Source: Candidatus Bathyarchaeota archaeon (GTDB lineage Archaea; Thermoproteota; DRAE01). From it: a stretch of DNA of 6,131 bases. Made by a program: the position numbers and the translations under genes. The first letter of the stretch is position 1. Each line of letters opens with the position of its first letter. The stretch is from NCBI GenBank assembly GCA_011041895.1, contig DRAE01000118.1, positions 1 to 6,131 of the forward strand. Reading direction: 5' to 3'. The notes under the pieces were generated by a model. It ran no database searches, was not told the origin of the DNA, and saw only the letters and a program-made list of their open reading frames with translations. This document shows positions 1 through 4,381 of this stretch, piece after piece.

Positions 1-537
1 CTTGTCGCACTAAGAGATAAGATTTTACAGACCATAGTGAAGGGCATTAAGGGAGTCAAGAAGGTTGTTATTCAGAAAATGGGTGACGAGTATGTTTTAC
101 AGACGGATGGCACAAACCTAGAGAAGACAATTAAGTTACCTGAGGTTGACTATACTAGAACCATATCAAATGATATATTCGAGATTGCTAGAGTTCTAGG
201 CATCGAAGCCGCAAGAAATGCTATTGTAAATGAGATCTCAAAGGTTCTTACCGAGCAAGGGTTGGATGTTGATCAAAGGTACATAAATTTGGTGGCGGAC
301 ACCCTAACCTCATCTGGAACAATAATGGCCATAGGTAGGAAAGGCTTAGCTGGAAGCAAGTCAAGTCCTTTGACAAGAATGTCCTTTGAAATCACTGTAA
401 AGAAAATAGTGGATGCCGCCTTAAGAGGATGTGAAGATAGATTAACTGGTATAATAGAAAATATAATCGTTGGCGGAATGCCTAGAGTTGGAACGAACCT
501 ACCTTTGCTACTAATAAAAAGGGAGGGAAGCAAGTAA
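1..537 (+). CDS. rpoA2: DNA-directed RNA polymerase subunit Rpo1C (A''), C-terminal part, 5' partial
   Basis: This is the C-terminal portion of archaeal RNA polymerase subunit A'' (Rpo1C), the counterpart of the C-terminal third of RPB1/beta-prime, which forms part of the active-site cleft. The frame is open from base 1 and ends at TAA 535-537, giving 178 visible residues. A'' is usually close to 400 residues, so roughly the first 220 should lie upstream, including the trigger-loop region. Diagnostic blocks are the VLGIEAARNAI segment (visible residues about 65-75), LVADTLTSSGTIMAIGRKGL (about 97-116), the SSPLTRMSFE block (about 121-130) and ENIIVGGMPRVGT near the C-terminus. A GTG at 37 could be mistaken for a start, but homology continues upstream of it. 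The stop codon directly abuts the L30e ATG, so the two are probably co-transcribed, matching the usual archaeal rpoB-rpoA1-rpoA2-rpl30e-nusA order. Confidence 0.96.
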   Translation, partial: LVALRDKILQTIVKGIKGVKKVVIQKMGDEYVLQTDGTNLEKTIKLPEVDYTRTISNDIFEIARVLGIEAARNAIVNEISKVLTEQGLDVDQRYINLVADTLTSSGTIMAIGRKGLAGSKSSPLTRMSFEITVKKIVDAALRGCEDRLTGIIENIIVGGMPRVGTNLPLLLIKREGSK

Positions 538-873
538 ATGCCAAAGGCCAAGGTAAGAATCGAGGATGAACTTAAGATCCTAGTAAATACAGGTAAGGTG
601 ATCCTGGGAGCCAAGCGCACTTTGCATATGCTCAAATTAGGTAAACTTAAAATGGTGATAGTGGCGAAAAATTGTCCCTCCCCATATTATGAAGACATAA
701 TAGAAACATGTGAAATAGCAAACGTCCCCTACATAATCTATAGTGGCTCGGGGAAAGCTCTCGGGTTCGCCTGCAAAAGGCCACATGTGATTTCTGCATT
801 AGGCATAATAGACTTTGGATCCTCTAGACTTGATACTTTCATTGAAAGAAAACAAGAAAAAGGTGCTGAGTAA
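538..873 (+). CDS. rpl30e: Large-subunit ribosomal protein L30e
   Basis: The 111-residue protein belongs to the L7Ae/L30e/S12e/Gadd45 RNA-binding family, small alpha-beta-alpha proteins that recognise kink-turn RNA; L30e is part of the large ribosomal subunit of archaea and eukaryotes. Seen directly: the TGKVILGAKRTL segment (residues 18-29), the VAKNCP loop (42-47), IANVPYI (60-66) and the SGKALGFACKRP stretch (71-82), all typical of L30e rather than L7Ae. Length is normal for the archaeal protein. The ATG follows the rpoA2 stop with no gap (TAAATG), and a GGGAGG run at 521-526 inside the end of rpoA2 is the likely Shine-Dalgarno, with a rather long spacing of about 11 bases. L30e between rpoA2 and nusA is a conserved archaeal arrangement. 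Paralogues such as L7Ae are less likely, given the context and motifs. Confidence 0.95.
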   Translation: MPKAKVRIEDELKILVNTGKVILGAKRTLHMLKLGKLKMVIVAKNCPSPYYEDIIETCEIANVPYIIYSGSGKALGFACKRPHVISALGIIDFGSSRLDTFIERKQEKGAE

Positions 874-1302
874 ATGCCCATAAAGTTGACAACTGAACAG
901 ATAAGGTATATATCACTATTTGAATCCATAACAGGAGCCATGGCGGCGGATTGCGTAATATTTGACGAGTTTAATTTGATCATATTCGTTGTAAAGCCAG
1001 GGCATCTTGGACTAGCCATTGGAAGGGGAGGAGTAAACATTAGAAGACTAAAGAAATTTTTAAACCGGAACATTAAGGTAATAGAATACTCAGATGACCC
1101 GAAAAAGTTCCTTGAAAACTCCATGTATCCTGCAAATATAAGATCAATCAGGATATCTAAAAGAGATAATAAGAAGATCGCGATAGTAGAAGTAGATCCT
1201 AAGGATAAGGGAATGGTGATAGGAAAAAATGGTAAAAACATTCAACAAATACGGTACCTCGCGAAAAGATACTTTAACCTAGAGAATGTAGTGGTGGTGT
1301 AA
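874..1302 (+). CDS. nusA: NusA-like transcription factor, two KH domains
   Basis: The 142-residue protein is the short archaeal form of NusA. It consists of two KH RNA-binding domains and lacks the N-terminal polymerase-binding and S1 domains of bacterial NusA. KH1 carries the loop AIGRGGVNI (residues 48-56, GxxG at 50-53) and KH2 carries VIGKNGKNI (115-123, GxxG at 117-120). The N-terminal part contains the conserved ITGAMAADCVI segment (19-29). It presumably binds RNA during transcription elongation or termination, but the archaeal role is inferred from the family and from its invariant position beside the polymerase genes. The start abuts the L30e stop (TAAATG), and GGTG at 862-865 within the L30e gene is the likely ribosome binding site. 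The protein ends in four valines whose GTG codons form the S12 ribosome binding site. Confidence 0.94.
   Translation: MPIKLTTEQIRYISLFESITGAMAADCVIFDEFNLIIFVVKPGHLGLAIGRGGVNIRRLKKFLNRNIKVIEYSDDPKKFLENSMYPANIRSIRISKRDNKKIAIVEVDPKDKGMVIGKNGKNIQQIRYLAKRYFNLENVVVV
1291..1299 (+). promoter_or_regulatory. Shine-Dalgarno of S12 embedded in the nusA valine codons
   Basis: The last three sense codons of nusA (GTG GTG GTG) give two overlapping GGTG cores, 1293-1296 and 1296-1299. They sit seven and four bases upstream of the S12 ATG at 1304. GGTG matches the 3' part of the archaeal AGGAGGTGATC-type Shine-Dalgarno sequence. The C-terminal valine run may thus be shaped by the need to initiate S12. Confidence 0.6.
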
Positions 1303-1303
1303 A

Positions 1304-1744
1304 ATGGGGAGAAAATCTCCAATGGGACTATATGCAGCAAGGAAACTGAAAAGAAAGAGACAAAAGTTTAGATGGAGCCAGTGGAGATACAAGGTTAAAA
1401 TGCTACGTATAAAGGAAAAGTATGATCCCCTAGAGGGAGCCCCTCAAGCTCGAGGTATAGTTCTCCAGAAGGTTGGTATCGAAGCTAGACAGCCTAATAG
1501 TGCTATTAGAAAATGTGTTCGAGTTCAGCTTGTCAAGAATGGAAAAGTTGTAACAGCCTTCCTACCCGGAGACGGCGCTCTCAACTATGTTGACGAACAC
1601 GATGAGGTTATAATAGAGGGTATAGGAGGGCGAAAAGGTAGATCCTTCGGTGACCTACCAGGTGTCAGATACAAGGTGATAAAGGTAAACGGCGTTTCTC
1701 TGGAAGCTATTCTCATGGGTAAGAAGGAGAAGCCTACAAGGTGA
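1304..1744 (+). CDS. rps12: Small-subunit ribosomal protein S12 (uS12)
   Basis: The 146-residue protein is archaeal S12, a decoding-centre protein of the 30S subunit that monitors codon-anticodon pairing. Seen directly: a basic N-terminal extension typical of the archaeal/eukaryotic form (residues 1-35), the conserved loop RQPNSAIRKCVRVQL (62-76), which corresponds to the PNSA streptomycin-resistance loop of bacteria, FLPGDGALNYVDEHDEV (86-102), and FGDLPGVRYKVIKVNGVSL (115-133) with the conserved aspartate at 117. Length is that of the archaeal family. The ATG lies one base after the nusA stop. The stop TGA (1742-1744) lies inside the Shine-Dalgarno region of S7 and overlaps a possible GTG start of that gene, so translation of S12 and S7 is probably coupled. 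As in many archaea, S12 sits directly downstream of the polymerase/nusA genes. Confidence 0.97.
   Translation: MGRKSPMGLYAARKLKRKRQKFRWSQWRYKVKMLRIKEKYDPLEGAPQARGIVLQKVGIEARQPNSAIRKCVRVQLVKNGKVVTAFLPGDGALNYVDEHDEVIIEGIGGRKGRSFGDLPGVRYKVIKVNGVSLEAILMGKKEKPTR
1738..1744 (+). promoter_or_regulatory. Shine-Dalgarno deciding the S7 start
   Basis: AAGGTGA at 1738-1744 lies five bases before the ATG at 1750 and overlaps the S12 stop codon. It contains the same GGTGA core seen upstream of EF-1-alpha and L3. Because the in-frame GTG at 1741 falls within this sequence, the ATG at 1750 is the better start for S7. The alternative is GTG 1741, served by GGAG at 1726-1729 with about 11 bases of spacing. 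Confidence 0.6.
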
Positions 1745-1749
1745 AACTT

Positions 1750-2370
1750 ATGAGCGAAGAGAAGACAGAGAAGAAGACCGAGAAGAAAAAGAAGGCGAAG
1801 AATGAACCCGAAATAAAACTGTTCGGAAAATGGTCACTGGATGGTATAGAGGTTCGAGACCCGGGACTTAGAGCTTACATCTGTTTGAAACCAATCTATC
1901 TACCACATAGCTTCGGAAGACACGCCAAGAGAAGATTCCAGAAAGCTAACGTGAATATCGTCGAGAGACTCGCTAATAAGCTAATGAGAAAAGGAAAGAA
2001 TACTGGAAAGAAGTACAAGGCTTTAAAAATCGTTGAAAATGCGCTGCAGATGATTGAACTCGAAACAGGAGAGAACCCCGTTCAAGTTCTCGTACGTGCA
2101 ATTGAAAACTCAGCTCCCAAGATGGAGACTACAAGAGTCATGTATGGTGGTATAGTATATAGAAAAGCTGTAGACGTCTCTCCACAGAGAAGACTTGATT
2201 TAGCGCTTAGATTTATAGCTGAGGGAGCCTCTCTTAGAAGCTTCTCCTCTATAAAGAGCATAGACGAATGTCTGTTTGAGGAAATACTCTATGCGGCAAA
2301 TAATGATAGGCGATCCTATGCCATACAGAGAAAAAATGAGATAGAAAGGATAGCCCGCTCAGCAAGGTAA
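1750..2370 (+). CDS. rps7: Small-subunit ribosomal protein S7 (uS7)
   Basis: S7 is a primary 16S rRNA-binding protein that nucleates assembly of the 30S head and contacts the E site. From ATG 1750 the product has 206 residues; from GTG 1741 it would have 209. I prefer ATG 1750 because AAGGTGA is positioned five bases upstream. The first 20 or so residues are a lysine/glutamate-rich extension with KTEK repeats, probably disordered. Next comes the archaeal/eukaryotic segment around HSFGRHAKRRF, then the S7 core: IVERLANKLMRKGKNTGKK, NPVQVLVRAIENSAPKMET and VMYGGIVYRKAVDVSPQRR. The C-terminal ILYAANNDRRSYAIQRKNE block is also conserved. Length fits archaeal S7 (about 190-220). It is probably co-transcribed with S12. 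In many euryarchaea and bacteria an EF-2/EF-G gene follows S7; here EF-1-alpha follows directly. Confidence 0.95.
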   Translation: MSEEKTEKKTEKKKKAKNEPEIKLFGKWSLDGIEVRDPGLRAYICLKPIYLPHSFGRHAKRRFQKANVNIVERLANKLMRKGKNTGKKYKALKIVENALQMIELETGENPVQVLVRAIENSAPKMETTRVMYGGIVYRKAVDVSPQRRLDLALRFIAEGASLRSFSSIKSIDECLFEEILYAANNDRRSYAIQRKNEIERIARSAR

Positions 2371-2394
2371 AGGCGGAAGTTTTCAAATATCCTT

Positions 2395-2454
2395 AAAATC
2401 TTAAATAGGAATTCATATTCTTTAAAAGAAGCATATATTATAGCGTGGTGAGGT
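2395..2454 (+). promoter_or_regulatory. Putative EF-1-alpha promoter (BRE/TATA) and Shine-Dalgarno
   Basis: The 88-base gap between S7 and EF-1-alpha is A+T-rich. The segment AAAATCTTAAATA at 2395-2407 resembles an archaeal BRE plus TATA box. A transcript starting about 25 bases downstream (near 2429-2431) would have a leader of some 28 bases. A second TATA-like string, TTTAAAA, lies at 2421-2427 and would give a much shorter leader. The overlapping GGTGA (2447-2451) and GAGGT (2450-2454) before ATG 2459 form a strong ribosome binding site. The promoter is inferred from composition and spacing only; read-through from the upstream operon is also possible. Confidence 0.45.
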
Positions 2455-2458
2455 AGAT

Positions 2459-3772
2459 ATGCCTGAGAAACCCCATCTAAACCTAGTAGTAATAGGCCAT
2501 GTAGACCATGGAAAGAGTACTCTAATGGGCCACCTACTGTATAAGGCTGGCGTGATCGATGAGCGAACAATCCAGAAGTACGAGGAAGAGGCAAAGCAGC
2601 TAGGAAAAGAGTCATTCAAGTATGCATGGGTACTAGACAAACTGAAGGAAGAGCGAGAGAGAGGTCTAACGATTGACCTATTCTTCACAAAGTTCGAGAC
2701 GCCACACAGATACTATACGATCATTGACGCTCCAGGACACAGAGACTTCATCAAGAACATGATTACTGGGACAAGCCAGGCAGACATAGCTCTACTAGTG
2801 GTATCAGCCAAGAAAGGAGAATACGAGGCTGGAATAGGATTCGGTGGGCAGACTAGAGAGCATGTCTTCCTAGCAAAGACGCTAGGTGTAAAGCATCTAA
2901 TAGTCGCGATAAATAAGATGGATGATGCTACTGTCAACTGGAGCAAGGAGAGATTCGAAGAGGTAAAGAATGGAATCGAGGACTTGCTAAAGAAAGCTGG
3001 ATACGATGTTAACAAGGTTCCAATAATTCCAGTTTCAGCATGGACTGGAGATAACCTACTTGAGAGAAGCGATAAGATGCCATGGTATGACGGTCCAACG
3101 CTATTCGAGGCTCTAGATGCAATTGAGCCTCCTTCATACGAAGATGAAATGAAAAAGCCACTGAGAATTCCAATCCAGGACGTTTATTCAATTTCAGGTG
3201 TCGGAACAGTTCCAGTAGGAAGAGTAGAAACTGGAGTTCTTAAGCCAGGTGACAAGGTCATCTTCGAGCCAGCGCATAAAATCGGTGAAGTTAAATCGAT
3301 AGAGATGCATCACACTAGGATCGACATGGCAAAGCCAGGTGACAATATTGGATTCAATGTAAGAGGAGTAGCAAGGCACGAGATAAGACGAGGAGATGTA
3401 GCTGGGCATCCAGACAATCCACCAACGGTAGTAGAAGAGTTCATAGGACAGGTGGTCGTAATCTACCACCCAACAGCGATAAGCGCAGGATACACGCCAG
3501 TGCTACATGCGCACACAGCCAGAACGCCAGTAGTATTTGCTGAACTGCTTAAGAAAATCGATCCAAGAACAGGTCAGGTAGTTGAGGAGAATCCAAAGTT
3601 CCTCAAGACTGGAGATGCCGCAATAGTCAAGTTCATACCAATAAAGCCAGTTGTGCTAGAGGTCTTCAAAGAGTTTCCAGCATTAGGAAGATTCGCTATC
3701 AGAGATTCAGGATTCACATGTGCCGTTGGCCTAGTGTTAGAGATCACGAAGAAGAAAGAGTACTCTAAGTAA
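2459..3772 (+). CDS. tuf: Translation elongation factor 1-alpha (aEF1A)
   Basis: This GTPase carries aminoacyl-tRNA to the ribosomal A site; it is the archaeal equivalent of EF-Tu. The 437-residue length is normal. The GTPase domain shows G1 GHVDHGKS (13-20), the switch I threonine in ERGLTIDL (67-74), G3 DAPGHRD (90-96), G4 NKMD (152-155) and G5 SAWTGDN (193-199). Domains 2 and 3 follow, with RIPIQDVYSISGVGTVPVGRVETG (236-259) and GFNVRGV (298-304). The long segment GEYEAGIGFGGQ (120-131) between G3 and G4 is the crenarchaeal/eukaryotic type. Oddities are RDSGFTCAVG (415-424), where RDMG-type sequence is common, and a proline codon bias of 23 CCA out of 27. An exact 15-base palindromic repeat lies near each end of the gene. 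It has its own likely promoter and a strong Shine-Dalgarno, as expected for a very abundant protein. Release-factor-associated and EF-2 GTPases are excluded by these motifs. Confidence 0.98.
   Translation: MPEKPHLNLVVIGHVDHGKSTLMGHLLYKAGVIDERTIQKYEEEAKQLGKESFKYAWVLDKLKEERERGLTIDLFFTKFETPHRYYTIIDAPGHRDFIKNMITGTSQADIALLVVSAKKGEYEAGIGFGGQTREHVFLAKTLGVKHLIVAINKMDDATVNWSKERFEEVKNGIEDLLKKAGYDVNKVPIIPVSAWTGDNLLERSDKMPWYDGPTLFEALDAIEPPSYEDEMKKPLRIPIQDVYSISGVGTVPVGRVETGVLKPGDKVIFEPAHKIGEVKSIEMHHTRIDMAKPGDNIGFNVRGVARHEIRRGDVAGHPDNPPTVVEEFIGQVVVIYHPTAISAGYTPVLHAHTARTPVVFAELLKKIDPRTGQVVEENPKFLKTGDAAIVKFIPIKPVVLEVFKEFPALGRFAIRDSGFTCAVGLVLEITKKKEYSK
2511..2525 (+). repeat. 15-base repeat with palindromic core, copy 1 (EF-1-alpha P-loop codons)
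   Basis: GAAAGAGTACTCTAA occurs here and again at 3754-3768. The core AGAGTACTCT (2514-2523) is a perfect 10-base palindrome. This copy spans codons for the GKSTL residues of the G1 motif and begins at codon position 2. The strength of the call is only that the sequence match is exact; no function is known to me. Confidence 0.5.
3754..3768 (+). repeat. 15-base repeat with palindromic core, copy 2 (EF-1-alpha C-terminus)
   Basis: This is an exact copy of the sequence at 2511-2525, with its palindromic core at 3757-3766, ending two bases before the EF-1-alpha stop codon. It encodes the terminal KKEYSK region and begins at codon position 3, so it is read in a different frame from copy 1 and the identity cannot come from protein conservation. 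Confidence 0.5.
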
Positions 3773-3787
3773 ACCCACCCCCAACCC

Positions 3788-3825
3788 TTATTTTAATCCT
3801 TAATAATCTCTATTAATGATGTAAA
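3788..3825 (+). promoter_or_regulatory. Putative EF-1-alpha terminator / S10 promoter region
   Basis: After a C-rich stretch (about 3773-3786) the 53-base gap becomes A+T-rich. TTATTTTAA at 3789-3797 and TTAATAAT at 3800-3807 are TATA-like and sit about 33 and 23 bases before the S10 ATG, which would give a very short leader or none. The T-rich part could instead help end EF-1-alpha transcripts, since archaeal termination uses T-rich tracts. The only Shine-Dalgarno-like bases are TGAT at 3817-3820, which is weak. Assignment rests on composition and position. Confidence 0.3.
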
Positions 3826-4152
3826 ATGCCCGTGCGAGCAAAATATGGGTACAGGACTAGAATAAAGATACAGAGCCCTAGGCTAGAGGCCATTCAATCG
3901 ATTTGCAACGAGATAATTACAACTGCTAGAAACGAGGGTGCGAAAATATCCGGCCCAATATATTTGCCGACGAAGAGGTTAGTGGTTCCTGTTAGAAGAG
4001 CGGTTTCTGGTAACGGTAGTGAAACATGGGACAAGTGGGAGCTTAGAATTCATAGAAGGCTTATAGACATCCAAGCAGATGAAAGAACTATAAGGAAAAT
4101 TATGAGAATCCAAGTTCCACCAGATGTACGTATTGAGATCAAGATGCTTTAA
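3826..4152 (+). CDS. rps10: Small-subunit ribosomal protein S10 (uS10)
   Basis: S10 is a 30S head protein near the A site, present in all ribosomes. The 108-residue product shows the family blocks ISGPIYLPTKRLVVPVRR (41-58), TWDKWELRIHRRLIDIQADER (67-87) and a C-terminal VPPDVRIEIKML strand, with the usual archaeal length of just over 100 residues. The start is fixed: an in-frame TGA lies at 3817-3819 and ATG 3826 is the only start codon after it before conserved sequence. Unlike its neighbours it lacks a good Shine-Dalgarno, which may mean a leaderless or very short-leader transcript. It lies downstream of EF-1-alpha, the common archaeal and bacterial order, and a tRNA-Ser gene follows 41 bases later. 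Confidence 0.96.
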   Translation: MPVRAKYGYRTRIKIQSPRLEAIQSICNEIITTARNEGAKISGPIYLPTKRLVVPVRRAVSGNGSETWDKWELRIHRRLIDIQADERTIRKIMRIQVPPDVRIEIKML

Positions 4153-4154
4153 CA

Positions 4155-4193
4155 TTTAAGATAGTCTTTTTCCATGTTTTTATTGAGCATGTT
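4155..4193 (+). promoter_or_regulatory. Putative tRNA-Ser promoter and S10 3' T-tracts
   Basis: The 41 bases between S10 and the tRNA contain TTTAAG (4155-4160), a TATA-like element about 37 bases before the mature tRNA, which would give a 5' leader of roughly ten bases for RNase P to remove. Two five-T tracts (4167-4171 and 4177-4181) follow; they could contribute to termination of the S10 transcript. Both readings are inferred from position and composition. Confidence 0.3.
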
Positions 4194-4281
4194 GCCGGGA
4201 TGGCCGAGCGGTTAAGGCGCGGGTCTGGAGAGCCCGTGGGCCTTCGGGCCCGCGTGGGTTCGAATCCCACTCCCGGCGCCA
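4194..4281 (+). tRNA. tRNA-Ser(GGA), CCA encoded
   Basis: The sequence folds into a type II tRNA. The acceptor stem is GCCGGGA (4194-4200) with TCCCGGC (4271-4277), followed by discriminator G4278 and a genomically encoded CCA (4279-4281). The D-stem pairs GCC (4203-4205) with GGC (4216-4218). The anticodon stem is CGGGT (4220-4224) with GCCCG (4232-4236), and the loop CTGGAGA places anticodon GGA at 4227-4229, which reads serine codons TCC and TCT. The variable arm GGGCC-TTCG-GGCCC (4238-4251) is a five-pair stem with a cUUCGg tetraloop, as expected for the long serine arm. The T-arm is GTGGG (4254-4258), loop TTCGAAT, CCCAC (4266-4270). There is no intron. The G+C-rich stems suit a thermophile. 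Confidence 0.97.
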
Positions 4282-4285
4282 TGGC

Positions 4286-4297
4286 TTTTCAATTTTT
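4286..4297 (+). terminator. Putative T-rich terminator of tRNA-Ser
   Basis: Two T runs separated by CAA (4286-4297) begin five bases after the encoded CCA, with no hairpin of their own beyond the tRNA. Archaeal RNA polymerase terminates at such T-rich tracts on the coding strand, so this is the likely 3' end of the tRNA transcript. Whether some transcripts read through into the SPOUT gene cannot be told from sequence. Confidence 0.4.
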
Positions 4298-4309
4298 AAA
4301 CAATAGCTT

Positions 4310-4376
4310 AAAGAGATTTTTATCAGTACGTCTTAAACTTTAACATTAACGGAGAAATCTCTGCTCTATTAGGGTG
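4310..4376 (+). promoter_or_regulatory. Putative promoter and Shine-Dalgarno of the SPOUT-L3 operon
   Basis: The 100 bases between the tRNA and the SPOUT gene contain AAAGAGA followed by TTTTTAT (4310-4323), which looks like a BRE plus TATA box and would start transcription near 4345. A second TATA-like string, CTTTAA (4338-4343), would start it near 4367. AGGGTG at 4371-4376 is a good ribosome binding site five bases before ATG 4382. AGAGATTT (4312-4319) and AAATCTCT (4355-4362) form an eight-base inverted repeat, which may be chance. Confidence 0.4.
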
Positions 4377-4381
4377 CGAAA

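Noticed and set aside
37..39. GTG as start of a separate short gene at the left edge.
   Set aside because: The frame is open to base 1 and the upstream residues continue the Rpo1C sequence, so this is an internal valine codon of a truncated gene.
738..1241. 167-codon open frame on the minus strand across L30e and nusA.
   Set aside because: It lies opposite two well-conserved genes, has no recognisable motif, and its hydrophobic composition is what antisense of lysine-rich coding DNA yields.
1741..1743. GTG as the S7 start codon.
   Set aside because: It lies inside the AAGGTGA ribosome binding site, which is ideally placed for ATG 1750. It cannot be fully excluded, because GGAG at 1726-1729 could serve it.
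3242..3345. 14-base direct repeat AAGCCAGGTGACAA at 3242-3255 and 3332-3345.
   Set aside because: Both copies are in the same frame and encode KPGD in EF-1-alpha domain 2, so protein constraint plus codon bias explains it.
3813..3825. Box C-like ATGATGT before S10, as a possible C/D guide RNA.
   Set aside because: It differs from RTGATGA and no CTGA D box or internal boxes lie at suitable distance in the short gap.
4312..4362. Inverted repeat AGAGATTT/AAATCTCT upstream of the SPOUT gene as a regulatory hairpin.
   Set aside because: Only eight A+T-leaning pairs with a 35-base loop, overlapping the presumed TATA box. A match of this size is not surprising by chance in such sequence.
4282..4381. 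Integration remnant or attachment-site duplication downstream of the tRNA.
   Set aside because: No repeat of the tRNA 3' end, integrase fragment or foreign composition is seen in the 100 bases before the SPOUT gene.
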